The notes under the pieces are model-generated. The model was not told where the DNA came from and made no database searches. It worked only from the letters and a program-made list of their open reading frames with translations. Source: a virus. From it: a stretch of DNA of 34,345 nt. The DNA is taken from the IMG/VR virus record IMGVR_UViG_3300024520_000278, positions 1-34,345 of that record; one strand, 5' to 3'. The translations under genes were made by a program, and so were the position numbers. Numbering within the stretch: position 1 is the first letter of the stretch; each line of letters opens with the position of its first letter. Below are positions 18,546 through 27,105 of this stretch, piece by piece.

Positions 18546-21311
18546 CTACTGACCCTGCATGGATAGTTCTTCTACTATCGTTCCGCGAGCATCTGGATCT
18601 TCCGACGTGGCGTGATCTAGTGCCTGCAAACCTTGGCTAGTCCCGATCATCTTGCCGAGTGCCTTGTCCCAAGCTTCTTTTGATGCTTTTTGACTTCCGC
18701 CCACAAACAGATCCTTGAGTACTCCAGTTCCGTAAGCCCATCCGTAGAATCGATTGCCAATACTCTGCATGATATCACCAGAGAGGTACGCAGCGATCCC
18801 GACTGGCGTAACAATTACCCGAGGTCGAACTTCTCCAGTGCTGGAAACCGTGAACTGCTTCTGGACTCGCTCCATGACGTCATTAATGCTGTTGATAAGC
18901 TTATAGTCGTCCTCGCCCAATACAGCCTTGAGTGTTCCGCTCTGTCTCTTTAATAGCTTTCGCATTGACTTTGAGTCCCACCCAGCACCAGACTCTCCGC
19001 CAGACTTAGCAACCAAGCTTTCGATGACATTCTGGCGAATAAAGGGAGCGTCCTCGGCTGGAACGATGTCCCTCATGAACTGTTTGGCTTGACCCTCGGT
19101 GGTTTGACCGACGATTGCATCTCCAAACTTCTTTGATCGAAGGTGATCACCAGCCTCCCCCTTGAGAGCCTTCTTGATTAGGGTGTTTTCTTCAAATATA
19201 CGAAGCTCCTCCCTTTTCTTAGCCCTCGCAACAAGCTCGTTCTTCACCTTGTTTCTCTTGTCGATTGAAAATGCCGACAGATATTCGTCAACCTCATCAA
19301 CCCCAATCTGTGGTACTTTAACGCCAGACTGCTCAACCTTTTTCATTAGTTGCTCATACTCAGCAACCTTGCGTCTTCCCTTGCTGGTGATTTCCTTGGC
19401 ATTTGGTCCAGACCATAATTGAGCCATGACTTCCTTCTGGTTCTTGTTGAGCTTTGCTGCTGATGCGGATGTTGTCCCCTTGTCAAACCCAAGTTGCGAC
19501 ATGAACTGACGGCGAAGATCCTTCTCCATTTGAGATGCACTTCGCAATGGATCTGCCGTACGCCCTGCTCGCGCTTCGGCTTGAACGAAGGCATCGGCAT
19601 TAGAAGCAGTTTGCAAAACCTCACGGACAGTCTCAGCGTCCTTGAATACCGCTCTAGCCACGTCCTGGTTGGTTGCAACGTTGTCTCCAACTTGCTCCTT
19701 TAATGCTCGACCAACTGCTCCACGACGAAACCCAAGCGCTTCCTCCTTGACAAACTTATTGGCGTCTAGGAATGCTCGGTTGAAGTCGGTTCCAGCATTT
19801 CGAGCTGTCTTACTTCGCAGCGATCCAACTTCCTCGGCTACAAGCGATGCGAGTCTCTGTCCAGTGCTTTTGGTTTGTGCGCCATCTGGGATTGCGTCTC
19901 GGACAAGTGCAAGCTCAGCGTCAAGGTCATTGAATGGGATAAAATCATCTCCATCCTCCACCCTTTGACGTGCTGCCTTCATTGCTGCATTATTGAACTT
20001 TGGCTCTTTCGCGATGCCAGCATCAATTGATGCAAGTAGTTTCTTTTTAGACACGCCTACATTTAACTGCTCAGCGAGTTGGTCGCGTAGTGCGTACTTC
20101 TGCTTGACCGTTTCGTCTGCCCCTTGACCTAGCTTAGTAAGCAACTCTTTGTAGTCACCGCCGAATCGATCCATGTCATCGGTTAGTGTTGAGAATCGCT
20201 CCAAGCTACCAAGCTTTGCGTCTGAGATGATCTTACTAGCGCGGGTATCTGCCCCACGAATGAAGTCCTCTAGGTCAAGTTTCCCTGCTTTGGCGTTCTC
20301 TGCGATCCTCGCTGCGGCTTCAGAGGGTGTTGACTTACCAGACATTTCATCCGCCAAATTGATCATGGAAGCCCTTGTCTTGTCGTTGATCTTGGCAACC
20401 TTGGATGATGGTCGTGCTTGGGTGATCGACATTTCTTTCTCTAGTGTCTTTCCGCCGCCCTTTACTCCAGCGGTTTCACCTACGTCACCACCAGCTTGGC
20501 GGACGGTTTCCACGGAATCAGCAAACGCATTACCAGAAGACTCCCGAAGTCCAGACTTGCGAAGAAACTTAGATGCCACTCGACCGCCACCGAGAAGGGC
20601 AACGTCCGCAACTCCACCAATTAAGGCTTCCTTGCCGCGTCGACCAGCAATCTCTCCGAGCTGAATGTCCTCGTCGGACAAGGCACGTGTAGCAACGTCC
20701 TGCGCGGTTGCGGTAGCAAAGCCTCCGCCAGCAGCACCCAATACGCCGCCTATAACAGTGCCTACGGGTCCTCCAGCTAGGGTTCCTAGTGCAGCACCTT
20801 TAATACCGCCAGCGACTGCTCCAGCGACCTCTGGGACGTACCCAGCAAGGTCTGCCGTAAAGTCAGCAAATGAAGCACCCTGCTCGTCCACCATTGTCAT
20901 CTTTTTTGAGCTAGGATCTCGGAAAAACATCTTTGGAGTTCCGCCAACGTCCAACATGGCAACGCCATCCTTGCCGTAGGTATCCTCCAGTTGCTTCATC
21001 TTGTCCGCATCTGTCGGCTGCATACTGAGCTTCGTACGATTCCAAAAGCTCATTCCAGAGTCAATGTCCACATTATCAATAGAAACCCCAAGGGCAGCAG
21101 CAGATAGTTGCTGTATGCGCTTTCTTTCGGTCGCCTTGTCTACTTCCGAGAAATCTGCATTCTGCTTGAACTTTCCAGTGCTAAGTTGCTCTTGAGCATC
21201 CTTTCTGGCAGCAGCAAACAACTGAGGCATGTCGTCCTCGGTTGGCATAGATTCACCATTAACCCTGATTTTTAATCCTGTTTCGTTGTCTTCTAAGTCA
21301 AATGTAGCCAT
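18546..21311 (-). CDS. Large internal virion / DNA-ejection-type protein
   Basis: At 921 residues this is the largest gene. A glycine/alanine-rich hydrophobic segment at about 148-200 (LAGYVPEVAGAVAGGIKGAA...GGVLGAAGGGFATATAQD) is typical of phage proteins that pass into or through host membranes during DNA ejection. The remainder is long, charged and helical, with many coiled-coil-like stretches. Its place at the far end of the late operon, after another long low-complexity protein, fits an internal core or ejection protein. No lytic transglycosylase motif was seen. Starts at 21311 in an AATAATATG context. Confidence 0.6.
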   Translation of the reverse strand: MATFDLEDNETGLKIRVNGESMPTEDDMPQLFAAARKDAQEQLSTGKFKQNADFSEVDKATERKRIQQLSAAALGVSIDNVDIDSGMSFWNRTKLSMQPTDADKMKQLEDTYGKDGVAMLDVGGTPKMFFRDPSSKKMTMVDEQGASFADFTADLAGYVPEVAGAVAGGIKGAALGTLAGGPVGTVIGGVLGAAGGGFATATAQDVATRALSDEDIQLGEIAGRRGKEALIGGVADVALLGGGRVASKFLRKSGLRESSGNAFADSVETVRQAGGDVGETAGVKGGGKTLEKEMSITQARPSSKVAKINDKTRASMINLADEMSGKSTPSEAAARIAENAKAGKLDLEDFIRGADTRASKIISDAKLGSLERFSTLTDDMDRFGGDYKELLTKLGQGADETVKQKYALRDQLAEQLNVGVSKKKLLASIDAGIAKEPKFNNAAMKAARQRVEDGDDFIPFNDLDAELALVRDAIPDGAQTKSTGQRLASLVAEEVGSLRSKTARNAGTDFNRAFLDANKFVKEEALGFRRGAVGRALKEQVGDNVATNQDVARAVFKDAETVREVLQTASNADAFVQAEARAGRTADPLRSASQMEKDLRRQFMSQLGFDKGTTSASAAKLNKNQKEVMAQLWSGPNAKEITSKGRRKVAEYEQLMKKVEQSGVKVPQIGVDEVDEYLSAFSIDKRNKVKNELVARAKKREELRIFEENTLIKKALKGEAGDHLRSKKFGDAIVGQTTEGQAKQFMRDIVPAEDAPFIRQNVIESLVAKSGGESGAGWDSKSMRKLLKRQSGTLKAVLGEDDYKLINSINDVMERVQKQFTVSSTGEVRPRVIVTPVGIAAYLSGDIMQSIGNRFYGWAYGTGVLKDLFVGGSQKASKEAWDKALGKMIGTSQGLQALDHATSEDPDARGTIVEELSMQGQ

Positions 21312-21315
21312 ATTA

Positions 21316-23076
21316 TTAATCTATTACTGCGGTTGCTGTGAATCGTCCATTGGCAGTTGTTACCGATTTGCCAGATGGAGCTTGATTTGATTGACCTTGG
21401 GCTTGTTTGCCGCCCATCATTGATCCGTAGACACCATCGGCAGCTTCCTTGCCATACTCGGCGGCGTGTGTGTTGTATGCATTTTGAATTATTCCTTCAA
21501 ATCGCTCGTTCAATTGCTTTAGATTCTGGCGAACCAGCTTTGAATCTGTAAACGGGTCTAGGGTAGCAAATTGATTTGTCAGGACTTTAAGCTCTTCCGT
21601 GTTCAATGCACCAAATCCAGTTGAACCCGTTGGTGAGTTAGCTTTTAGTTCCATCATTGCATTTAGGGCAACGTTGGACTTCAGGAACGCAAAGTCAGCC
21701 TCTTGGGCATCAGCGTCAGACCCCTTCCAGAAGGAGGCGGCTTTTCCGACCATATCGGTCGAGAAGAACCCATCGAGTCTGCCTGAAGCTCGACCCATCA
21801 CGTCTCGCATATCAGCCACTGAACTAGCTAAACCTCTGCCCACTGACTCTGCTTTGGCTTCTGCTGTTTGAGCCTCCTTGGCTTCAGTCAAGCTTTTGTC
21901 ATATAGTTCTTTGGCATCCTTAGTTGTTTCATACTCAAACTTCCCCTCGTTGAATTTCTGGGAACGAAGTTTTAGCTGTTGGTCGAATGTCAAGCCATCG
22001 CCCTCAAGTGGTTCTCCAGTCCTGCGATCAATGCCATTTAACGCAGCAACCTTGTCGCCACGTGCAATGTCGCTCGCACTAGCACCTCGCTGGTTTGCCT
22101 TGGCGATGTCTCGCCGATCTGCATCGCTGATACCATCACCACGTGCTGCGCGACGCTCACGGTCAGTTACTGTACCTGCTGCACGTGCCTGAGCCTCACC
22201 AAAGTCTGGTCGAGCTGCTTGACGTGCTTCGCGGTCTGCTGATGCTTGCTCAAACGAGCTACGATCAACATTAGGGTCAATCATGCGACCCTGTGCGTCT
22301 GTGCGCAGCCCTAGACCCTCTTCTGCTGATTGGATACCAGAGATGGTAGGTGATCCGAAACGCTCTTGTAGCATAGCCTGTGTTGAGTTAAGGCTTTGCG
22401 GCGCCTGTGCCTGTGGTGCTGCTGGTGCTGCCTCGGTAATTGCTTCTGGCGTTACGACGTCGGTTCCATTAACTGAAAGATCAGCGATAGATTCTGGTGT
22501 AGCCATGACCTCTGGAGTTACTGCTGCTGCTGTTGGTACTTCTGGTGCTGGTGTTGCCGCTGGCTCTGATGCTGCCGCTTCTTCGTTTAACCCAGACAGA
22601 AATGCACGCAGTTGAGATGCGTCGGTAATTGGAGCGCCAGTGTTGTCCCTTGTTGCTACACCAGATGTCAATGGTGATTGTAGGTTGACGCGACCGCCAG
22701 TTGATTGGCTTAGTAGATCAGCCACAACGTCGGAACTAGAGTTTACAAAATTACCGCCAGCCTCTGACGCGGCAAGTCCCGCGTTAAGAACGGCATCTGA
22801 TGCAGACTTTACTCCACCTACAAGTCTTTGCTCAGATTCGGTAGACTGAAACAGTGGCGTCTCGGGCTGGATCGACGGAGCTTGAACGTCAAGTGTGCTT
22901 GCCATGGGGTCTGGCTGCACTTCACTTGCGAGTGTGGGACCAACCTGCGGGGCTGATAGTTCCTGTGGTGCTTGAGGCTGCATGCCAGGAGCAACGGGTG
23001 CTGGGGCATTAAAGCCGCCTTGCTCTGCTTGTTTCGCCTTAAGGCGTTCTAGTTCTTTTATGAATTCTTGTGACAT
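21316..23076 (-). CDS. Long Pro/Ala/Gln-rich virion protein, likely internal or ejection type
   Basis: This 586-residue protein has three parts. The N-terminal region (1-240) is rich in Pro, Ala, Gln and Glu (for example QAPQELSAPQ, EPAATPAPEVPTAAAV). The middle (about 265-330) is rich in ADRR repeats. The C-terminal third is helical ('ALNAMMELKANSPTGSTGFG' followed by 'LNTEELKVLTNQFATLDPFT'), a pattern I recall from phage structural or injection proteins. It precedes the largest late protein by 4 bases and likely works with it. Exact function inferred. Confidence 0.55.
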   Translation of the reverse strand: MSQEFIKELERLKAKQAEQGGFNAPAPVAPGMQPQAPQELSAPQVGPTLASEVQPDPMASTLDVQAPSIQPETPLFQSTESEQRLVGGVKSASDAVLNAGLAASEAGGNFVNSSSDVVADLLSQSTGGRVNLQSPLTSGVATRDNTGAPITDASQLRAFLSGLNEEAAASEPAATPAPEVPTAAAVTPEVMATPESIADLSVNGTDVVTPEAITEAAPAAPQAQAPQSLNSTQAMLQERFGSPTISGIQSAEEGLGLRTDAQGRMIDPNVDRSSFEQASADREARQAARPDFGEAQARAAGTVTDRERRAARGDGISDADRRDIAKANQRGASASDIARGDKVAALNGIDRRTGEPLEGDGLTFDQQLKLRSQKFNEGKFEYETTKDAKELYDKSLTEAKEAQTAEAKAESVGRGLASSVADMRDVMGRASGRLDGFFSTDMVGKAASFWKGSDADAQEADFAFLKSNVALNAMMELKANSPTGSTGFGALNTEELKVLTNQFATLDPFTDSKLVRQNLKQLNERFEGIIQNAYNTHAAEYGKEAADGVYGSMMGGKQAQGQSNQAPSGKSVTTANGRFTATAVID

Positions 23077-23113
23077 AATTATTTTGTGTTTTTAGTTTAG
23101 CAGGTTTGTCAAA

Positions 23114-23920
23114 TTAGTAAGTGTAGAAGTCGATGGAGTTAAACGTTACCTCTGCGTCAGCTTGAATTTCATCGTCGGTGGTACGCCTGGAGATAGACCT
23201 TGCTGCAAGAGGGTTTATTGATGCTGTAGCGTCGTAATAAAAGTTTCCTCCAGTTGATGACCTAGCGGTAGCAGCTGCGCAGAAGTGAAAAGTGTTTGAG
23301 TTAGATGATATGGCCTTATATCCGTATGCTTCTTCCAGAGAAGAGCTACCCTGTTCATTCAGGTATCCCCCTAGATGAACCCCACAATAACCTCCCCACT
23401 GCGCATAAACTGATGCTGTATTGGCAGTTGGAGTACCATCATTTGGTTCTACCCTTCCCGATCCGTATCCAACAAATTCTCCTTCATTGTACATAGCAAC
23501 GACCTTACAGCCAACCAGAGCGCGAACGGCCCTAAAGAAACTCTCACTATTATCATATAGTGTGTGAATTGTTGTGTAAGAATTACACACTCTTTGGCGT
23601 GGAGTCATTGGGTCACGTGTATCGTATTCATTTTTATAGGCAAATCCACTTGGTTCCTTTAGGAATATGTCCCCATCAATAGATACTTCGCTGGTTAAAT
23701 TGGTAGCTTTTGCCTCACAATTTACACTGGCAATGTTCCAATAAATCATCATTGCAAGTTTTAGTGACTCTAAGATCAGCGCATCCGAAGTCGCTGGACT
23801 ATCTTTGTTTACTCCACTAAGTGTGGTCCAGTGGTCGTAATCATTAACATTAACCTTCGTCAAACACGATGTAAACCCGTTGCCCGCACCCAGTGCTGTA
23901 AATGGTGTTGCTGTTGGCAT
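23114..23920 (-). CDS. Hypothetical virion/tail protein
   Basis: This 268-residue protein has many Tyr, Ser, Asn and Gly, typical of virion proteins. It begins MPTATPFTALGAGNGFTSC and ends DAEVTFNSIDFYTY. It contains 'TPRQRVCNSYTTIHTLYDNSESFFRAVRAL' and 'GGYCGVHLGGYLNEQG' segments. The start overlaps the stop of the upstream gene (ATAATG). I do not recognise a fold; it lacks visible catalytic motifs. Likely a late structural component. Confidence 0.6.
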   Translation of the reverse strand: MPTATPFTALGAGNGFTSCLTKVNVNDYDHWTTLSGVNKDSPATSDALILESLKLAMMIYWNIASVNCEAKATNLTSEVSIDGDIFLKEPSGFAYKNEYDTRDPMTPRQRVCNSYTTIHTLYDNSESFFRAVRALVGCKVVAMYNEGEFVGYGSGRVEPNDGTPTANTASVYAQWGGYCGVHLGGYLNEQGSSSLEEAYGYKAISSNSNTFHFCAAATARSSTGGNFYYDATASINPLAARSISRRTTDDEIQADAEVTFNSIDFYTY

Positions 23921-24681
23921 TATGTGACTTTAATCAAGGAGGAGCGAGGACTACCGTTAATGCAAAGCGTAACCTCTCGATATTGACCATACGCACTAAT
24001 TCCAGAACTGACGGTATCGCCGTCCCCATTGGTGTATTGTGTAATTAACCTCAGTCTGTATTTAGTCTGAACTTCATTGGGTGCAGTTCCAGTGGTCGTA
24101 AATATGTCGGGAGTTGCATCGTAGGCTAATGTCTTGTCAAAGGAACCAGATGAGACAGTGAGAACCAATGACCAATAAGCTTCATTGTCATATGTGTCAG
24201 TTAGGTCAGCGGCTTCAATAAACTCAATGGTTTGATCTGCCCAAATGATTTCAATGCCAGCTAGACCACCACCGCCACCACCACCGCCAACATTATTTGT
24301 TGCGGTAAACTCATCGTTACCCAACGGAGTTCCTACGGGCGGAAAGTCTGGGTTAGTTGCTCTTGATGCTACTCGTCCAGATGTTGTATTAGTTAATCCG
24401 TTGGCAGCTTCACGGTCCGCAAAAGACGGACCAGAGCCACCGCGACCAGAGGACTTAGTGCTATTGCCAGCAAGGGTAAGTCCAGCATTCGCTTCACGCG
24501 CTGCAAAACTAGCGTCACGACCCGCTGAACCCTCATCAACGTTGCGACCCTTTCTCTGCTCTGATCTTTCCTGTGCTGCTGCGGCAGAATCACGGCGACC
24601 TTTCGTTGCGGCAGCTCTTGCGGATTTCTCTGCTGCTCTCTTCTGTCTGCCCTGCTCGGTTTTATTTGGTTTTTCAGCCAT
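23920..24681 (-). CDS. Two-part virion protein with Gly hinge
   Basis: This 253-residue protein has a basic N-terminal part (1-90) rich in Ala, Lys and Arg. It contains a repeated short motif: ASFAAREANAGLT and PSFADREAANGLT. A run of eight glycines near residue 132-139 separates it from a beta-rich C-terminal domain (IEIIWADQTIEFIEAADLTDTY...). The layout suggests a hinge between a flexible binding tail and a folded domain. It overlaps both neighbours by one base (TAATG). No known family. Confidence 0.6.
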   Translation of the reverse strand: MAEKPNKTEQGRQKRAAEKSARAAATKGRRDSAAAAQERSEQRKGRNVDEGSAGRDASFAAREANAGLTLAGNSTKSSGRGGSGPSFADREAANGLTNTTSGRVASRATNPDFPPVGTPLGNDEFTATNNVGGGGGGGGLAGIEIIWADQTIEFIEAADLTDTYDNEAYWSLVLTVSSGSFDKTLAYDATPDIFTTTGTAPNEVQTKYRLRLITQYTNGDGDTVSSGISAYGQYREVTLCINGSPRSSLIKVT

Positions 24682-26309
24682 TAGAATGTGACGATTGTTT
24701 TTAAGTAAAGCTGAGTGCCATCTGCTGCTCGCGTGTACTTCTCTAGCTCTACCCTGTAGATCCCAGTTGTAGTATATGATGTATCTCCAGCACCATAGCT
24801 ATTTGCAAATGCGGCATACACTCCAGCGCGAGTTGCATAAGCAGAGTCAGTAGTGCCGCTTGAGTTTAAGTATTGAGGAAACGACCTCCAACTGGATGAA
24901 ACCGACGCAGTAGACTCCGTGTCGTTTGTGTAGAATGAATCAAATCCAACAGAACACCAGTCAACCCCCTCTTCAGTAAAGGCAACCTCGGTCTCCGTAA
25001 TTAAATTTGCGCTTGTCAGGTAAACATCGACCGTCGCTTTCTTTCGGTATGTGCTGGGCTGGGACAATGCTTGCGGGTATCTGGTTGCAGCCCCAGATTT
25101 TGCGTTGGAGTTGAAGGAGCCTCCAGTAGACATAACTCCTGGCTCTGTTATTGTAAAAAACTTATCAACACTGTGGACCTTTACGGTAGTTGCTGGAGCA
25201 ATGGACAATACTTGCTGTGTGTAAGTAGAGAATCCCTCGACATTCTGAACCTTTGGCTCAAACCAAGTGACATTAGTTCCCAGTGCTGTGCCGTTCGGCT
25301 TTACCAGTCCAGTCATTGACGATGCTGGAGCGCCAGTAGTAACATACACGTATGACGGAGCAAGGGAAAACCCGTCCTCTTCTAGTGGGCTAATAGATAA
25401 AACACCTGCCTCACTGTATCGACTGGTGCGCTTCTTGATCGTGTTGCCATTGTCGATGTTTTCTTGTGTGAGAAAAAGTGTCTTGTAGGTGTCTGTCCCG
25501 ATTACTCCACTTGTAAAGTTAGTTGCACTAAGCTCTGTTCGGACAATGATCTCCATCCCGTCCTCCGCTTGAGACTCAATCTCAAAGTCATCAACTTCAT
25601 AGGTAAACTGGCTAGTTATGATGCCCTCGTAGTCACGCTCGGATTGGCTGATAAGTATGTGCGATTCAGTGACCTCAGACAGATCAGAATCAACTTGCGC
25701 CTCCGTCATTCCAAATGCACTTACTTGGATGGTAGTAGCTCCACCAACAAACTCTTGCGATAGGCTCAATACTCCAGCCTCAAGCCACACCTCAGTCAGC
25801 TCCCACTTTGCTTCCGTCTTTTCGATCTTGAAGCTGCCTAGATATAGAGTTGTTCCATCACTATTAATCGTGCTAGTGCCAACAACCTTATCGTATGCGG
25901 TTCCTGGAAGGGCAACGAATGTGCGTGAGACGCGCTTCAAGCCGTTTAGTTCGTAATCTGTGTCCTCGGACTTCTCCTCAACCCAAGAGGCTGTGAGCGT
26001 CTCGTAGGTGAGCTTAACGCGCTTATCGCCCATCGAAGGGATATAGACGTACTCAGTCTCAACAAGCCGCATGTCTGGGTAGACGGAAGCTGGAATCGCC
26101 TCCCAGTCCTCGCTTACTCCAGAGCCAAAGTTTGTTTCCTGCAATATGCCATAGTCGGGGAGTATTGACGAGATATTTTCATAATACCAGTCCTCCTTGG
26201 GGCTATTGTTATCGCAGAGAAACTCTAGCTTGAAGCGTCCGTTCCACAACTTTTCAATTGCAGGTGCGCCGTTGGTGACCTTTAGTCTAATTGTACCTTG
26301 ATTTGACAT
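24681..26309 (-). CDS. Large beta-rich virion/tail protein
   Basis: This 542-residue protein is rich in Ser, Thr and beta-strand-forming residues. It begins MSNQGTIRLKVTNGAPAIEKLW and ends TQLYLKTIVTF. It has repetitive beta segments but no visible enzymatic motif. Context (after the LRR/PKD protein, before the hinge protein) fits a tail or adsorption component. Not recognised. Confidence 0.6.
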   Translation of the reverse strand: MSNQGTIRLKVTNGAPAIEKLWNGRFKLEFLCDNNSPKEDWYYENISSILPDYGILQETNFGSGVSEDWEAIPASVYPDMRLVETEYVYIPSMGDKRVKLTYETLTASWVEEKSEDTDYELNGLKRVSRTFVALPGTAYDKVVGTSTINSDGTTLYLGSFKIEKTEAKWELTEVWLEAGVLSLSQEFVGGATTIQVSAFGMTEAQVDSDLSEVTESHILISQSERDYEGIITSQFTYEVDDFEIESQAEDGMEIIVRTELSATNFTSGVIGTDTYKTLFLTQENIDNGNTIKKRTSRYSEAGVLSISPLEEDGFSLAPSYVYVTTGAPASSMTGLVKPNGTALGTNVTWFEPKVQNVEGFSTYTQQVLSIAPATTVKVHSVDKFFTITEPGVMSTGGSFNSNAKSGAATRYPQALSQPSTYRKKATVDVYLTSANLITETEVAFTEEGVDWCSVGFDSFYTNDTESTASVSSSWRSFPQYLNSSGTTDSAYATRAGVYAAFANSYGAGDTSYTTTGIYRVELEKYTRAADGTQLYLKTIVTF

Positions 26310-26315
26310 ATTGTA

Positions 26316-27104
26316 TTATAAAACGTAATTAACTGTTAGACCGCCGTACGTAGAGCCATAGCCCGTTGCTCCAACTGGAACGTCAATTGTGGTGGCAGGA
26401 ACGCTATCGAAAACACTGGTGCCGAGAGTTGGGGCTGTTGTGGCAAGGCAGGAGATGGACCCGAGGCTTGTGCAGTCCTTAAATGCGTAGGTAGCGATGT
26501 TATTTACACCACTGCCGATCGCCACACTTGCTAGGTTTGTGCAGTCTCGGAACGCAGAACCGAGAATTTCAACAAAATTATTAGAGATTACGAAATTTGT
26601 CAGGCTAGTGCATCCTCGAATTGCACTAGTGCTTATGTTCATGGGGCTTGAGCTAGGGAGCTGAATGCTTGTCAAGTTAGTGCAACCAAAAAACAAGCTA
26701 ATTCCAACGTCGGGAGCGTTGTTTCCTGTTTTAGCACTCACTAGGTTTGTGCAATTCCTAAACATTGTACCTGTACCTACCAACCCCAAGTTGCCCATGC
26801 TCTCAAGAGATACGACGTTTGTTTGACCATCAGCACCAATGAATGGCACCGAGTCCCCGCTTACCCTTACCTGAAATGTACCAGTCGAGGCAAAGGTGTG
26901 GGATATACTTCCAACGGAGAGCTGACCAACGAGAGGCGTAGTGGCACTCCCGTCGCCCCAATCAATTAATCCCGAGTAAATGTAATTTGAGCTTGTTGTT
27001 AAATTGGTGATGACGAGCGTTGTGTTGATAGACGCATCAACAGTAAACAGTAGGTCCTGATTCGTGTCCCTGTGTCGAGATGAAATAATTGAAGATAATC
27101 TCAT
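26316..27104 (-). CDS. PKD-like plus BspA-type leucine-rich-repeat protein
   Basis: This 262-residue protein likely displays on the virion and binds host surface structures. Residues about 45-83 contain DWGDGSATTPLV...HTFASTGTFQVRVSGD, the pattern of a PKD domain. Residues about 114-237 carry five repeats of the type 'F..CT.L......' (FRNCTNL, FFGCTNL, IRGCTSL, FRDCTNL, FKDCTSL), the BspA-type leucine-rich repeat also known as LRR_5. I chose the ATG at 27104 because it lies one base after the tail-fibre stop (TAGCATG); an earlier ATG would overlap the fibre gene. No export signal is visible, as expected for a virion protein. It sits after the tail fibre, so an adsorption role is likely. Confidence 0.8.
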   Translation of the reverse strand: MRLSSIISSRHRDTNQDLLFTVDASINTTLVITNLTTSSNYIYSGLIDWGDGSATTPLVGQLSVGSISHTFASTGTFQVRVSGDSVPFIGADGQTNVVSLESMGNLGLVGTGTMFRNCTNLVSAKTGNNAPDVGISLFFGCTNLTSIQLPSSSPMNISTSAIRGCTSLTNFVISNNFVEILGSAFRDCTNLASVAIGSGVNNIATYAFKDCTSLGSISCLATTAPTLGTSVFDSVPATTIDVPVGATGYGSTYGGLTVNYVL

Positions 27105-27105
27105 G

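Noticed and set aside
18546-21311. Lytic transglycosylase or lysozyme domain in the largest virion protein
   Set aside because: I looked for the catalytic Glu with its usual surrounding pattern and saw none. The protein is mostly charged helix plus a Gly-rich hydrophobic stretch.
20173-22615. Plus-strand Ser/Pro/Ala-rich frames of 100-160 codons
   Set aside because: They are antisense shadows of the two large late genes and have low-complexity content.
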